Shown here: piece by piece, positions 20,230 through 29,495 of the stretch
Layout of the letters: each line of letters opens with the position of its first letter
Position numbering within the stretch: position 1 is the stretch's first letter
Source: Pseudo-nitzschia pungens
Lineage: Eukaryota > Bacillariophyta > Bacillariophyceae > Bacillariales > Bacillariaceae
Length of the DNA: 64,000 bases
NCBI GenBank assembly: GCA_037355855.1
Contig: CM074760.1
Span: forward strand, 2,100,501 to 2,164,500
Direction of reading: 5' to 3'
The notes under the pieces: model-generated
Told to the model about the DNA's origin: nothing
What the model saw: the letters and a program-made list of their open reading frames with translations, nothing else
The model's database searches: none
Translations under genes and position numbers: made by a program

Positions 20230-22105
20230 TGCCGATTGCGTATTATTATTGTCATCATTATTTGTATTTTAGACACGCAGCGGAGCCATTGTGATCCGTT
20301 CGGTGGTTTGCCCCACCGAAACGTTTGACTATCGATGGAGGTCCGAGAGCGAACGCTACCGTATATGTTATCTGTGTAATCGATGCCCGTGAACAGTTCC
20401 TTTTCCTTTGCACAACGTTGCAAAGCATGATGTGCTTTTGTGTTTTTTTTAACCAAACAGTATTTTAATACATAGTAATGACGCCCTTCCATTTTTTAGA
20501 AAGTAAACAACCGAGTGCTATTGGATTGCAATTGCGTTCGTGTGTAGTACTAGTAATGTGTTCTCCCGTGATCCCCCTTGCAGTTGACCCGTCTCCAACG
20601 AAGGAAAAAAAAGGTAGTGAAAAGGTCAAATTGATAGCAGACGTTGACAGTGGTAGTTAGAATGAAAGTTGGTGCCTCACTTCACTCTCATGGTGAACCT
20701 ACCTCCACTAGTACTACTACTACTGAGTCACGTCAGAGAGGATGCATGGACTAATAGCAGCACTGTCGTATTCATTTGAAAAAATGGGAACCGTCACTAC
20801 TAGTAGTATCTTTGAATTGCATTTGTCATCATTTTTTCATGATGTGGAATGGTTCTGAAATTTCCCAGGAGATGAAGCATTCCAGTATCATCATCTCTGA
20901 ATACGACCACCAATAATGGTAGGATGAGGAGATTTTGAGTTTGGATTGGTTCTCCACTCATACTGGTGCTGATTGATTCGGTGATGGATGGAAAGTACAC
21001 CAGGGGATATTTGCTCCTCCTGCTTTTCACCTTCAGAAGTTCGACATTCTAGTAATAATCAATATTGATTGAACCAGTTGTTCTTCTTGGTTGCTTGTTT
21101 TTTGTCCTGCTGTTGAGGCTTATAGTACTAACTACTACTACTACCAGCAGGAATGCATTGTTCAGAGGATAACCAAGGAGAGGTTCCACTTCTTTATTGT
21201 CTACTCGTCCTACCGTAGTAGCACCAGTAGTCATTTCTAATTTCGAGAACGTCATACGACGTGTGCTCAACCTACCAATGCTGCTGCATCGATCGACGTC
21301 ATGCAAGAACGATCGGTACCGTGCCGTACAAGAAGCGAATGCCATGGCAAGACCTTCGACGATAACACACATCCATACCGTAAGGTTTACGGTAACCTTA
21401 CAGGAATGGAATGAATCCCAGGAACGTGTTGAGCACTTCTTACCGTACAAGTACAGTTCCGATGTTTTTCGCAGGACTGGAGACATCGACACGAATGAAT
21501 GGTCGCCATTCTAATGAATGAATGAAACATCATCATCCGCTTGTTTCCCGACCTAAGCCTTACCGGTAATCGGGCTGCATTACCGATACGAAGTGGTACA
21601 CGTTCGGGACTGACTGTGCTCGTAGTACCGGTATTTTGAGGAAGAACATATTAGAATTGCGAAGTAAGGCTTACCGGTAAGTTACGAAGTACGAAGTATT
21701 TTTTAAAAATAATGGAGGAATTTGCGGGAGATTATTTTTCGCACGTTTTTTCAAAACACTGCATACAAGAAACAATACTCGAAATCGTTCGCTCCTCCGA
21801 CCAACACCGTACGTTTCATACCGTACAATTGTTGATTGTTTGATTGAATAGAAGAAAAACGGGAAAGAGCAAGGTTATCGGAAACCCTACGAGTACCCCG
21901 TTCATGTGCAGTTTGAAAAGTGGTCGCAGTTCACATGCATGATCGATTTCTTATCAAACACCCAACTATCTTATGGGAGACTGCTGTCTCACATCAAGCG
22001 TCAACAAGTACAAGTAAGTCTTACAAGTACATAACCAATTTCTGATTCAACTATCGAGCTGTAATCCAATCTACCATCTAGTCCCGTCAATCAAAACACT
22101 ACAAC
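20198..22105. other. Intergenic, no supported gene
   Basis: 1.9 kb. Frames at 20800-21030 and 21049-21492 (minus) and 21197-21514 (plus) were examined. The latter two run through intergenic-type words (GGTTTACGGTAACC at ~21382-21398) and lack ATG starts, so they are not called. Also present are CTAGTACTACTACTACTGAG-like words (20707-20728) and TACCGGTA words (21560-21690). Confidence 0.4.
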
Positions 22106-24322
22106 ATGGGTGGGAGGGCCTCGAAAGAGGAAGGTTCCAAGATGAACACGGCGACAGTGGACTCCTCGGCATCCCCACCAGTAACAACAGATGTGGCCGC
22201 AACCGCGGATGCTGTTGATACAGCGAAACCTGGTTCCGAGCCGACGTGCAGCAAACCGAAAGACAAATCTATTTCCAATGTGGTAGTGTTTCGGAACGAT
22301 CCCGATTGGTCGCTCGTGGAGATACTCCGAGGGAACGATTCCAATGAAGACGACAAAGAGGAGGAGGGTGACTCTCGAGTCACGGAAGCCCTTTGCATTC
22401 GCGTCGACCCGAAAGCTTGCAGTCGGGTTGTGAAAGAATTGTCCGCGACGTTGCCCCTGGAGGATGGTCTGTCCCATTTGAAGCGAGTGCGAAGGCGTCC
22501 TCTGTCGGTGTCGGAAACATCGAAAGCAACAACTTCCGCATCCCCGAAGGTAGACGAACCAAAAAGTTCGCCGGCAAATGCGATGGCCTCCGCAACGGCC
22601 AAATTGACGTCGCTGGTATCGCAGTCGATGTCCGGGATTTGTAGGAGCCCTACCGCTTCCACCATCCAAGAGAGGCCGAAAAAACGGCAAAAGAAATCCT
22701 CCAATCAAAATTTTGTATTGGAACTCTTGATTGGAACGCAGTCGCACCTGGAGAATCAGCGAAAAGAACCATCCAACCCGGATTCGTCATCGACGCCATC
22801 GACGCATCTAGACCACCCGGTCATTCGTGAATTCGGACCTCTCCACAAAGTTGAGGTCCCGAGATACGCACCTCGATCCGAAGACGAATGGAAGGAACAC
22901 AACCAATCCTGGCCGACCCTCTATCATCCACTCAAATTCGAAGATCACTTGCGAGAAAAACAACGACAGGAATCGGCTCTTTCCGAAAAAGAGATCGGTA
23001 GAATCCGATCCTTCATGGAGAAGTCAATCTCGACGAAATCCGTATTGATTGTCGACCCCAACCGCTGCAGTAGCAACAGTGGCAATGAAGATAATTTTGT
23101 TGGCGTTGTGAGCGTTTCTCGAGACGAACAAGTCTTGCAGGATAGTCAACAACCACGATCTCCTTTGTTGCGGGTGGCAAACAATCCCCTCGCGACTCCC
23201 ATTCTCCTGGCCCTACAAGGCGTCAGTCGAGAGGAGCGCAGAGTTACTCTGAATGGTATTGCACACGGTGATGGCGATGAAAACGATAATGAAAGTCCTA
23301 CCGTTGCCTCCCATCATAACGGCACTCGAAAAAAAACGATTTCTCAAAAGAGTCAACCACAGCAGAGGTCTACCAATGACTGCCAGAATGAGAAACACCA
23401 TCCCGACGGAACACGCATCAAAAAGTTCTTCAAAGATCAGAGGGCTTGGTTCCTTGGCAGCATCCGCGCATACGATTCCAAAACCAAGTTTTATTCCATC
23501 GTATACGATGACGGGGACACCGAAGAGTTGGAACACCACGAGATCGACACGAATCTATCAGATCTTCCAAACAGCAAGTATCAAGAGGGATTTCGATACG
23601 AGATTTATCTAGTCTGTACGAAGAAAAAGAACAAAGGTCACGGAACTGCCGGAAGGTGGTTCACCGGAACGATCCAATCCAAATGGTTTTACAAACCAAA
23701 GCATGGCAAGGGACGCTGGCAGTATGGCGTCCTATACGATGATTCCGAAGAGGAGTCTGAAGACGTAGAAGAAGAATACATTGACGGTTGTGTCGAAAAA
23801 GCCAAACACAAACGAGGCCGCAAGCCCAAGAGACGGACGAAAATACACGCTGTACAGGACGAAAGTAGGTACGCACATCGGCAGGAAGAACTCAACGATG
23901 GCAATGGCAACAAAAATAAGAATTTTCTATCAACCGATGGAGACAAAGCCAAGCAAGTGGGAACAGTATCGAGTGAAAAGGGCAATGAAGGACAACAGAA
24001 GCAGCAGCCGAAGCAAGAGCCGCCAAAAAGGCAGTATATATGCACGGGGTATGACATGTATACTTTTTACGAGCCCACCATCTTCGAGGCAATGGCCTGT
24101 TTGCATTCGAGATTGCGACGGTTGATTTACTTTGTTCCCTCTTCCGATAGCACCAGCACCGCGGCTGCTGGTTTAATGGATGCATCCAATACGAACTGCA
24201 ATCCTACCACAACTAGTGGCGTCTGGGGTCTCGGGATTTCGAAGCACGGTGTTCATCATTTGCAGGGGACAAATCACAACTATCGAGCATTTGAATATCG
24301 GCAATCAGCGTATTTGAGCTGA
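22106..24322 (+). CDS. TAD3: TAD3/ADAT3-type tRNA adenosine deaminase subunit with inserted Tudor-like modules
   Basis: 738 aa, ATG 22106, roughly twice the usual TAD3 length. TAD3 is the structural partner of TAD2 in the enzyme that makes inosine-34 in tRNA anticodons. Hallmarks of the TAD3 N-terminal domain are present: RVDPKACSRVVKELSATLPL then LSHLKRVR (99-128), and EWKEHNQSWPTLYHP (261-275). The deaminase fold ends with YICTGYDMYTFYEP (644-657), LHSRLRRLIYF (666-676) and GLGISKHGVHHLQGTNHNYRAFEYR (708-732). Between its two halves sits a ~280-residue insert with two Tudor-like modules (~437-483 with IVYDDGDTEELEHHEI; ~513-560 with GVLYDDSEEE). All three expected zinc ligands are replaced: the PLxH histidine is Thr364 (PLATPI) and the PCxxC cysteines are Thr658 and Glu661. 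The N-terminus MGGRAS fits an N-myristoylation site. Family membership is confident; retained tRNA function is uncertain. Confidence 0.85.
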   Translation: MGGRASKEEGSKMNTATVDSSASPPVTTDVAATADAVDTAKPGSEPTCSKPKDKSISNVVVFRNDPDWSLVEILRGNDSNEDDKEEEGDSRVTEALCIRVDPKACSRVVKELSATLPLEDGLSHLKRVRRRPLSVSETSKATTSASPKVDEPKSSPANAMASATAKLTSLVSQSMSGICRSPTASTIQERPKKRQKKSSNQNFVLELLIGTQSHLENQRKEPSNPDSSSTPSTHLDHPVIREFGPLHKVEVPRYAPRSEDEWKEHNQSWPTLYHPLKFEDHLREKQRQESALSEKEIGRIRSFMEKSISTKSVLIVDPNRCSSNSGNEDNFVGVVSVSRDEQVLQDSQQPRSPLLRVANNPLATPILLALQGVSREERRVTLNGIAHGDGDENDNESPTVASHHNGTRKKTISQKSQPQQRSTNDCQNEKHHPDGTRIKKFFKDQRAWFLGSIRAYDSKTKFYSIVYDDGDTEELEHHEIDTNLSDLPNSKYQEGFRYEIYLVCTKKKNKGHGTAGRWFTGTIQSKWFYKPKHGKGRWQYGVLYDDSEEESEDVEEEYIDGCVEKAKHKRGRKPKRRTKIHAVQDESRYAHRQEELNDGNGNKNKNFLSTDGDKAKQVGTVSSEKGNEGQQKQQPKQEPPKRQYICTGYDMYTFYEPTIFEAMACLHSRLRRLIYFVPSSDSTSTAAAGLMDASNTNCNPTTTSGVWGLGISKHGVHHLQGTNHNYRAFEYRQSAYLS

Positions 24323-25460
24323 GGTGTTTGTCGGGAAAATGAATCGGTTAATCAGAGAATGAATGGATTCGGCAAACCAACTCCAGCATTGCTCGTTGGC
24401 GTAGGGGCAAGCACTGTTGCGCACAATCAACACATCGACTGCGATTTATCGGTCGTTTGAAACACTAGCGTATCAGAAGCTGAGGAGAGCAGCATTCGCA
24501 TTTACAACGTGTGTGAATTGTGTTGGGGTCCGAGAACGACTTGAATATAGACCACGTGAAAAGTAGGACGCGGGAAAAACTGAACAAGGTTTTGCCAATG
24601 CTTTCCAAGTAATCTGACAAGATCACTCATTATCTTAACTCTAAATTGGGAACCAAAGATTTTGGATATTCAAGTATTTTTTTTTCCTAGTACTGGATTG
24701 GTTACACGTACCTGTCGATTGACTAAATCTTTCCCTTTGTATATATCTACGCTCCGGTACTCCTCACATACTCAATACTGCGACTGCGGACCAGCAGTGC
24801 TGGTGTCTTCGTCTTCGGCAAGAAAAATGGTACATCGTACTACATTTTCTTGCCTGGCACCTTAATACCTTCGAACTTTCCACGCCTAGATGATTCTAGA
24901 TCCTAGATCCTAGATCCTGTAGATCCTTCAACAAAAGTTGTAGATTGTGAGTTTTGGTTTCTGGTTGTGGTTAGATGAAGCAGATGATAGATGTTACGTA
25001 GTACATAAGATGTTAGACGTACTTGTAAGGTTACGCATTAAGCTATTACACCTATGATGTCAACATACGCACCATCCCGTATTGAATAGGAAGTAGAATA
25101 CGTGTTAAAATTAAAGGATAAAATAACGGTTCAGTTATGATTGCGATAACTTACTGTAACATTCATTCGAATCAATCGGCATTTGTACGGTAAGATTTAT
25201 GATGATGTGTAATGATGTTTGATGATGTATGATGATGTTGTACCGGTATGATGTTCTACCGTATGTTTTCGAACTGCGGATGGAACCAACCGCAGCAAGA
25301 TTTACTTCGAAGTAATTCTTTGAACGTCCAACTAAACGCAATCATTCTTCATACTGCATCGGTCGACATACTTACCCAATCCCAACGATCTTTTTGCTGA
25401 CGCCGTACTCCGATCGTTGTTGATTGCAACTTCTGTTATCAAGAAAACCGAGCGAGCAGT
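24323..25460. other. Intergenic, no supported gene
   Basis: Separates the TAD3-like gene from the DUF1365 gene. Contains a TAGATCC tandem repeat (24894-24928), a TGATGATG-rich stretch (25198-25240) and several TACCGGTA/TACGGTA words. No coding signal is seen. Confidence 0.4.
24894..24928. repeat. (TAGATCC)n short tandem repeat
   Basis: About four imperfect 7-bp copies of TAGATCC, the last separated by a short insertion. Confidence 0.8.
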
Positions 25461-26967
25461 ATGATCGAATCGCTCCCAACATTGTTTCCGGGGGCAGTGA
25501 CAATCGCCATGATTGGCCTGTTGTCACTCGTTGCTGTCTTTGGCGTTCTCTTTGCCTTGTTTCCGTTGATCACTTGCATCGTTGCTGCGGTGGTGACTTC
25601 CAGTTCATCGAAACTCCAGAATTCCGCGTTGTATACAGGTCGAGTCTGGCACACACGACTCCATCCCAAAAAACACGCGTTTACGGTAAGTTTACGTATG
25701 AGTATTCGGTACAAGAGTGATTCTTACGCCGCTGAGTTCGTTTCGTATTCGATGCGGATGTCCAGAGTTCATAGATCCGACTTTGGTGTCGTGTGGAACC
25801 GAATGAATCGCTACGAAAGAAAAGAATTCCGACGTCTATTCGTCACGAGGTAGATCGTACGCTTGCTCGTTTTGAGGAAACTCACTCGTTCACTCGGTCT
25901 TCATCTAACTCTCTAACGATGGACATATATCGAAACGAATCAACAATGATACAAAACAATCTGCAAACCCTCGACATATGAATCGTTATTGATAACTGTA
26001 ACGACAATGACAACAGTATCCGATTTTCATGTTTGCGTTGGACTTGGAAGAACTGGAAGCCTTCCGAAATACTATTTGGCCTCTTTCGAATTGGATTGTA
26101 CAATTCCGAGACCTGGATCACCTGAAAAACGGCGAAGGCCTTCCACAAGAACTTAAATCTAGCAGCAGGAATGAAAACCTTTCCGAAAATTCGATCGGCG
26201 CTCGGATACTGCGACTGGTTGCCGAGAAAACCAATAATCGATTCCAACCCCAGCCCGCCAACCACAGGGTCATGATCTTGACCCATCTCTGTTATTACGG
26301 ATACAATTTCAACCCCGTTTCCTTTTACTACGTGGTCGACAAGAAAACGGAGGAAGTCGCTGCGATGGTAGGAGAAGTCAGCAACACGCCTTGGACTGAA
26401 ATGTATTGCTACGTATTGCATCCAGACAGTACCGACCAGGTAAAGACCAAGAAATCGTGTGTGAAGACAAACACAGCAAACGGAAACGAAAGACAAACGC
26501 AACAATCATCAACGAGTATAAAGAGATCACAAAGCACGACGTTGGAAAAGGTCGAATATTCATTCCCAAAGTCGTTCCATGTCTCTCCTTTCATGGAAAT
26601 GGATTATTGGTACGATTGGACTTTTGCCGGAGTTCCGCGCCAAAACAACAGCAGCCCACTCACGGTCATCAACACGCTGCGACGAAGGAGCAACGATCGG
26701 GTCGAGTTCACGGCCAAGCTGGTGTTGGATGGCAACCATCCGATCACGCCCTGGACCGTCGTGTGGGAGCTGATCAAGTTCCCGATGCTCTGCGTCCTCC
26801 TCCAGATATGGATTCACTACCAGGCGGCACTCTTGTTCCTGAAGGGCATTGTGTACGTTCCCCATCCGCAGGGAAGCGAAACCAAAGCCAGCGTCATGAT
26901 TGCCACACTCATGGTACCGTTTTTTGCGATTCGAGACTACTTCGATCCAAAGAGCAAGACGGCCTGA
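25461..26967 (+). CDS. DUF1365 family protein (two exons)
   Basis: 391 aa. Exon 1 is 25461-25685 and exon 2 is 26017-26967; the intron starts GTAAGT and ends CAACAG, between codons. Splicing restores the family signature LYTGRVWHTRLHPKKHAFT + YPIFMFALDLEEL. Other family hallmarks are RVMILTHLCYYGYNFNPVSFYY and SFHVSPFMEMDYWYDW. The N-terminus carries a membrane span (residues ~11-46, one long or two short segments) and the C-terminal part two hydrophobic segments (WELIKFPMLCVLLQIWIHYQ; ASVMIATLMVPFFAIRDYF). A Lys/Thr/Gln-rich insert (~218-255) separates the two conserved halves and could be a retained in-frame intron (donor-like GTAAAG at ~26440). In bacteria DUF1365 genes sit beside cyclopropane fatty-acid synthase-like genes, suggesting lipid modification; no such neighbour is seen here. 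Function is inferred only. Confidence 0.85.
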
Positions 26968-27587
26968 ACAAAGGAGCACATGATCGGTGCAAATCAGGCA
27001 AACGACAAATCGATTATGGACGATGGTAATCCACATACCGTCCCCCAGAGCCTGTATGCATCGATGAAGGCTATCTGTGACAACGGGAACTGCGGCCTGG
27101 ATAGAGTGCGGACGGCATCTTCATTCCAGTTCCATAGACGTTATGCATTGACAATCCACTTGAGAGATGCCCATGGACGATAACTATGTATGAATTATCG
27201 GTATCTAGTGCAGATAATCTATGAGCCCTTGATTGCACGCGGATACTCATCCGTCTGGGATCGAAGTCAAACGAATACCACTGTCCGAAAAGTCAATAAA
27301 AGGATCAAAGAACCTGCTGCGACTATTTAATGAAAGTGTGTTGTTTTCAACAAACACAACTCTGATGTAGTCAATCAAAGGAATGTTCGTAGTTTGGTTC
27401 AAACCTGGGATGGAATTTTAGTTCTCATATTCGTCCCGGTCGACCATGCGAATTCATTCAGTAAGAAAAAGAACCACGATTACGCACCCACCCACTCCGC
27501 ACTCCATGAAGGATCCACACGACCTGGAGTTAGTACATTCGATTTAAAAACTGCAAGAGTCCTATTTGATTGTTTCGTTTGGTTAAG
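26968..27587. other. Intergenic, convergent
   Basis: 3' flanks of the DUF1365 and AlgH-like genes. The short frame 26980-27183 has no recognisable features. Nothing else is seen. Confidence 0.4.
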
Positions 27588-28564
27588 TTATTGTCCCCAT
27601 ACTGCGTTTCGGAGTTTGCTCCAAGCCTCTGACTTATCATAATCGGAATTGAGGATCATCTCTGGCGGAACTTCTGCGGCAGCCACCAAAAATATAAAGC
27701 ATAGATTCAACGGCGTAAGAAATATTGCGAATTTCGATATCGAGTCAACAAAAATGCAACGCGCCATTTGTTCAAGTGAAAGAACAAAGGGAGACCGACC
27801 ACTATCATTTTGCACCTACCGACAGATTTCCATCCATCTCCGTCTTCGTGGATGATTGCGAGCATGTCTTCCAATTCTTGTTCCAAAAATTCCATGTAAT
27901 TGAAAAAGAATTTGGTCTTTGAGGGATCGTGTTCATCGAGTTTTTCTAGGTCCCCACCTTGGTATACCTTGGAGGAGCCGATTTCTTCTAGCTCCAATTC
28001 ATCCACAGAATGTAAACAAAAGACGGCCTCCTGTCCTCCGGATTCTCCTCCGCGATAAATCAGGTTTTCAAATATTCCACCACTAGCGGTTTCCTCCATC
28101 ATTTCGCCGATGCTAAATGGTGTTGGATTGTCGATGATGACCCCCCGGATGACATATTCGTCGTTATCATCGATTCCCATGCTGTATATAAATAATGCAG
28201 ACTCTCGCAGGTAGTGATGAAATTCTTCGGCCGGTGCCAAGAGGACCACTCCCGGACGGACAATCGCATCGGATCCTTTGCCCAGAAAGCGAATGCCGCT
28301 GTTGTTGCTGCTGGTGCTATCGGCGTCAGAAGAATACAATCGAGTTTTCTCTACAAATGATACCTTGCTGCTATCAAAAACTTGATCTGTTTTTCGCGAC
28401 TCAACACTTGTCCTTCTTGGATGCCGTCTGTGATTTTGGTTATGCATTCGATGATGATTCCCGTTTCTATTGGCAAAGGATTCGACACAGCTGATTCTCG
28501 TTTGAACCCATGCAAGAAGCAGCAGCCTACAGCAGAGAAATCCTTTAGATCGCGTCCACATCAT
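27588..28564 (-). CDS. AlgH/UPF0301 (DUF179) protein, plastid-type presequence (two exons)
   Basis: 276 aa. Exon 1 is 28564-27820 and exon 2 is 27673-27588; the 146-bp intron has donor GTAGGT and acceptor CCGCAG, and joining restores the frame exactly. The N-terminal hydrophobic segment (FLCCRLLLLAWVQTRISC) followed by VESFAN and a basic stretch looks like a stramenopile bipartite plastid presequence. Mature-domain hallmarks of AlgH are RPGVVLLAPAEEF, VIRGVIIDNPTPFSIGEMM, YRGGESGGQEAVFCLHS, YQGGDLEKL, a Glu-rich FLEQELEDML segment before GDGW, and the C-terminal SEAWSKLRNAVWG supplied by exon 2. Bacterial AlgH proteins and their plant plastid relatives have no settled biochemical role. The family call is firm; plastid location is inferred. 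Confidence 0.85.
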
Positions 28565-29290
28565 TCGAATCTTGATAGTATACGCAGTATAGTAGATACA
28601 GGTGATTGAATGTTATAATACATTCGGGATAGCAGTACGGTACCGTATGCGTCGGAAGTGAAGGGAAGATCAGTCGAAGTAATTATTGATGGATCTGTCA
28701 CCACAGCCCAGGACAAAAAGAAAAAAATAATGAACGATGTTTGATTTTTTATTTTCATTCGGCATGTTTCATGGCTGGAAAAATCGGTACGAAAATACGT
28801 ACGGGAGTATTTCATTCTGTTGTATCGAGTGAGTCAGTGGAGACATAAGGTTACCGGTAAAACATCATGAGCAATAACTTTGGTTTACAAGAGAAACTTT
28901 CAGTACGGTATGGCACATACCGGTACGTGGTATCTTCTTCTTCGATGTAACATGTACTCGTGAGATTACTAACTGGTTGAAGCTAAGGTTTACGCCTCCC
29001 TGAGTACGGAACCAGGTACGGTACAGCAGTCAATAGGGTTCGAGATTTTTTTAAAAAGGGTTCCGTCAATGTGACCTTCGGTCACATGATTTCTATTGAG
29101 ACGCGAAAAGACAACATGTTGCGCAGGGAAAGGAATAATTTGTTGCGTGACTCCTCCCCAATTACCGTATGGGCCAGAAGGGAGCATCCTGCCGGCTCGA
29201 GATAAAGGTGTTCTAATTTATACCGTACAGTAATAAAAAATGCCTTATGGTCGGTCACGAAGGAATGGAATGATAGCAATTTAAATCGTA
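28565..29290. other. Intergenic, divergent, no supported gene
   Basis: Contains TACGGTA/TACCGGTA words (28630-28650, 28850-28930, 29010-29025, 29218-29230). Frames 28990-29187 and 29082-29279 have no features. The right end borders the MITE-like element. Confidence 0.4.
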
Positions 29291-29391
29291 CTACCTCTGG
29301 TCCAAAATACTGTATCGATGACTCTTAACGATACACGATTTTTGAACGCACTCAGAAGAGCTATCGATACAGTATTTTGGACCAGAGGTAG
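29291..29391. mobile_element. 101-bp MITE-like inverted repeat with TA target duplication
   Basis: The left end CTACCTCTGGTCCAAAATAC... and the right end are inverted copies, identical over ~29 bases (through CTGTATCGAT), leaving a ~35-base loop region. TA occurs at 29289-29290 and 29392-29393. Size, terminal repeats and TA duplication fit a Tc1/mariner-derived miniature element. Its first four bases (CTAC) match those of the foldback element at 12258, but the rest differs. It lies only ~100 bp upstream of the next start codon. Confidence 0.75.
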
Positions 29392-29495
29392 TAATACGTA
29401 ACTTACCGTATTAATAAGAATCTCTCTGAACATCTTCTGTTACGAATACAATCGTCAACACAAGTTCCGGTACACACAGCCATCCAATCCGGTTT

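Noticed and set aside
21049..21492. 147-aa minus-strand frame with a hydrophobic C-terminal segment
   Set aside because: It runs through GGTTTACGGTAACC-type intergenic words, and its start is GTG.
26437..26510. Possible third intron in the DUF1365 gene
   Set aside because: A GTAAAG donor and CAAACACAG acceptor-like sequence exist, but the frame is open through it, so I kept the longer exon and only noted the possibility.
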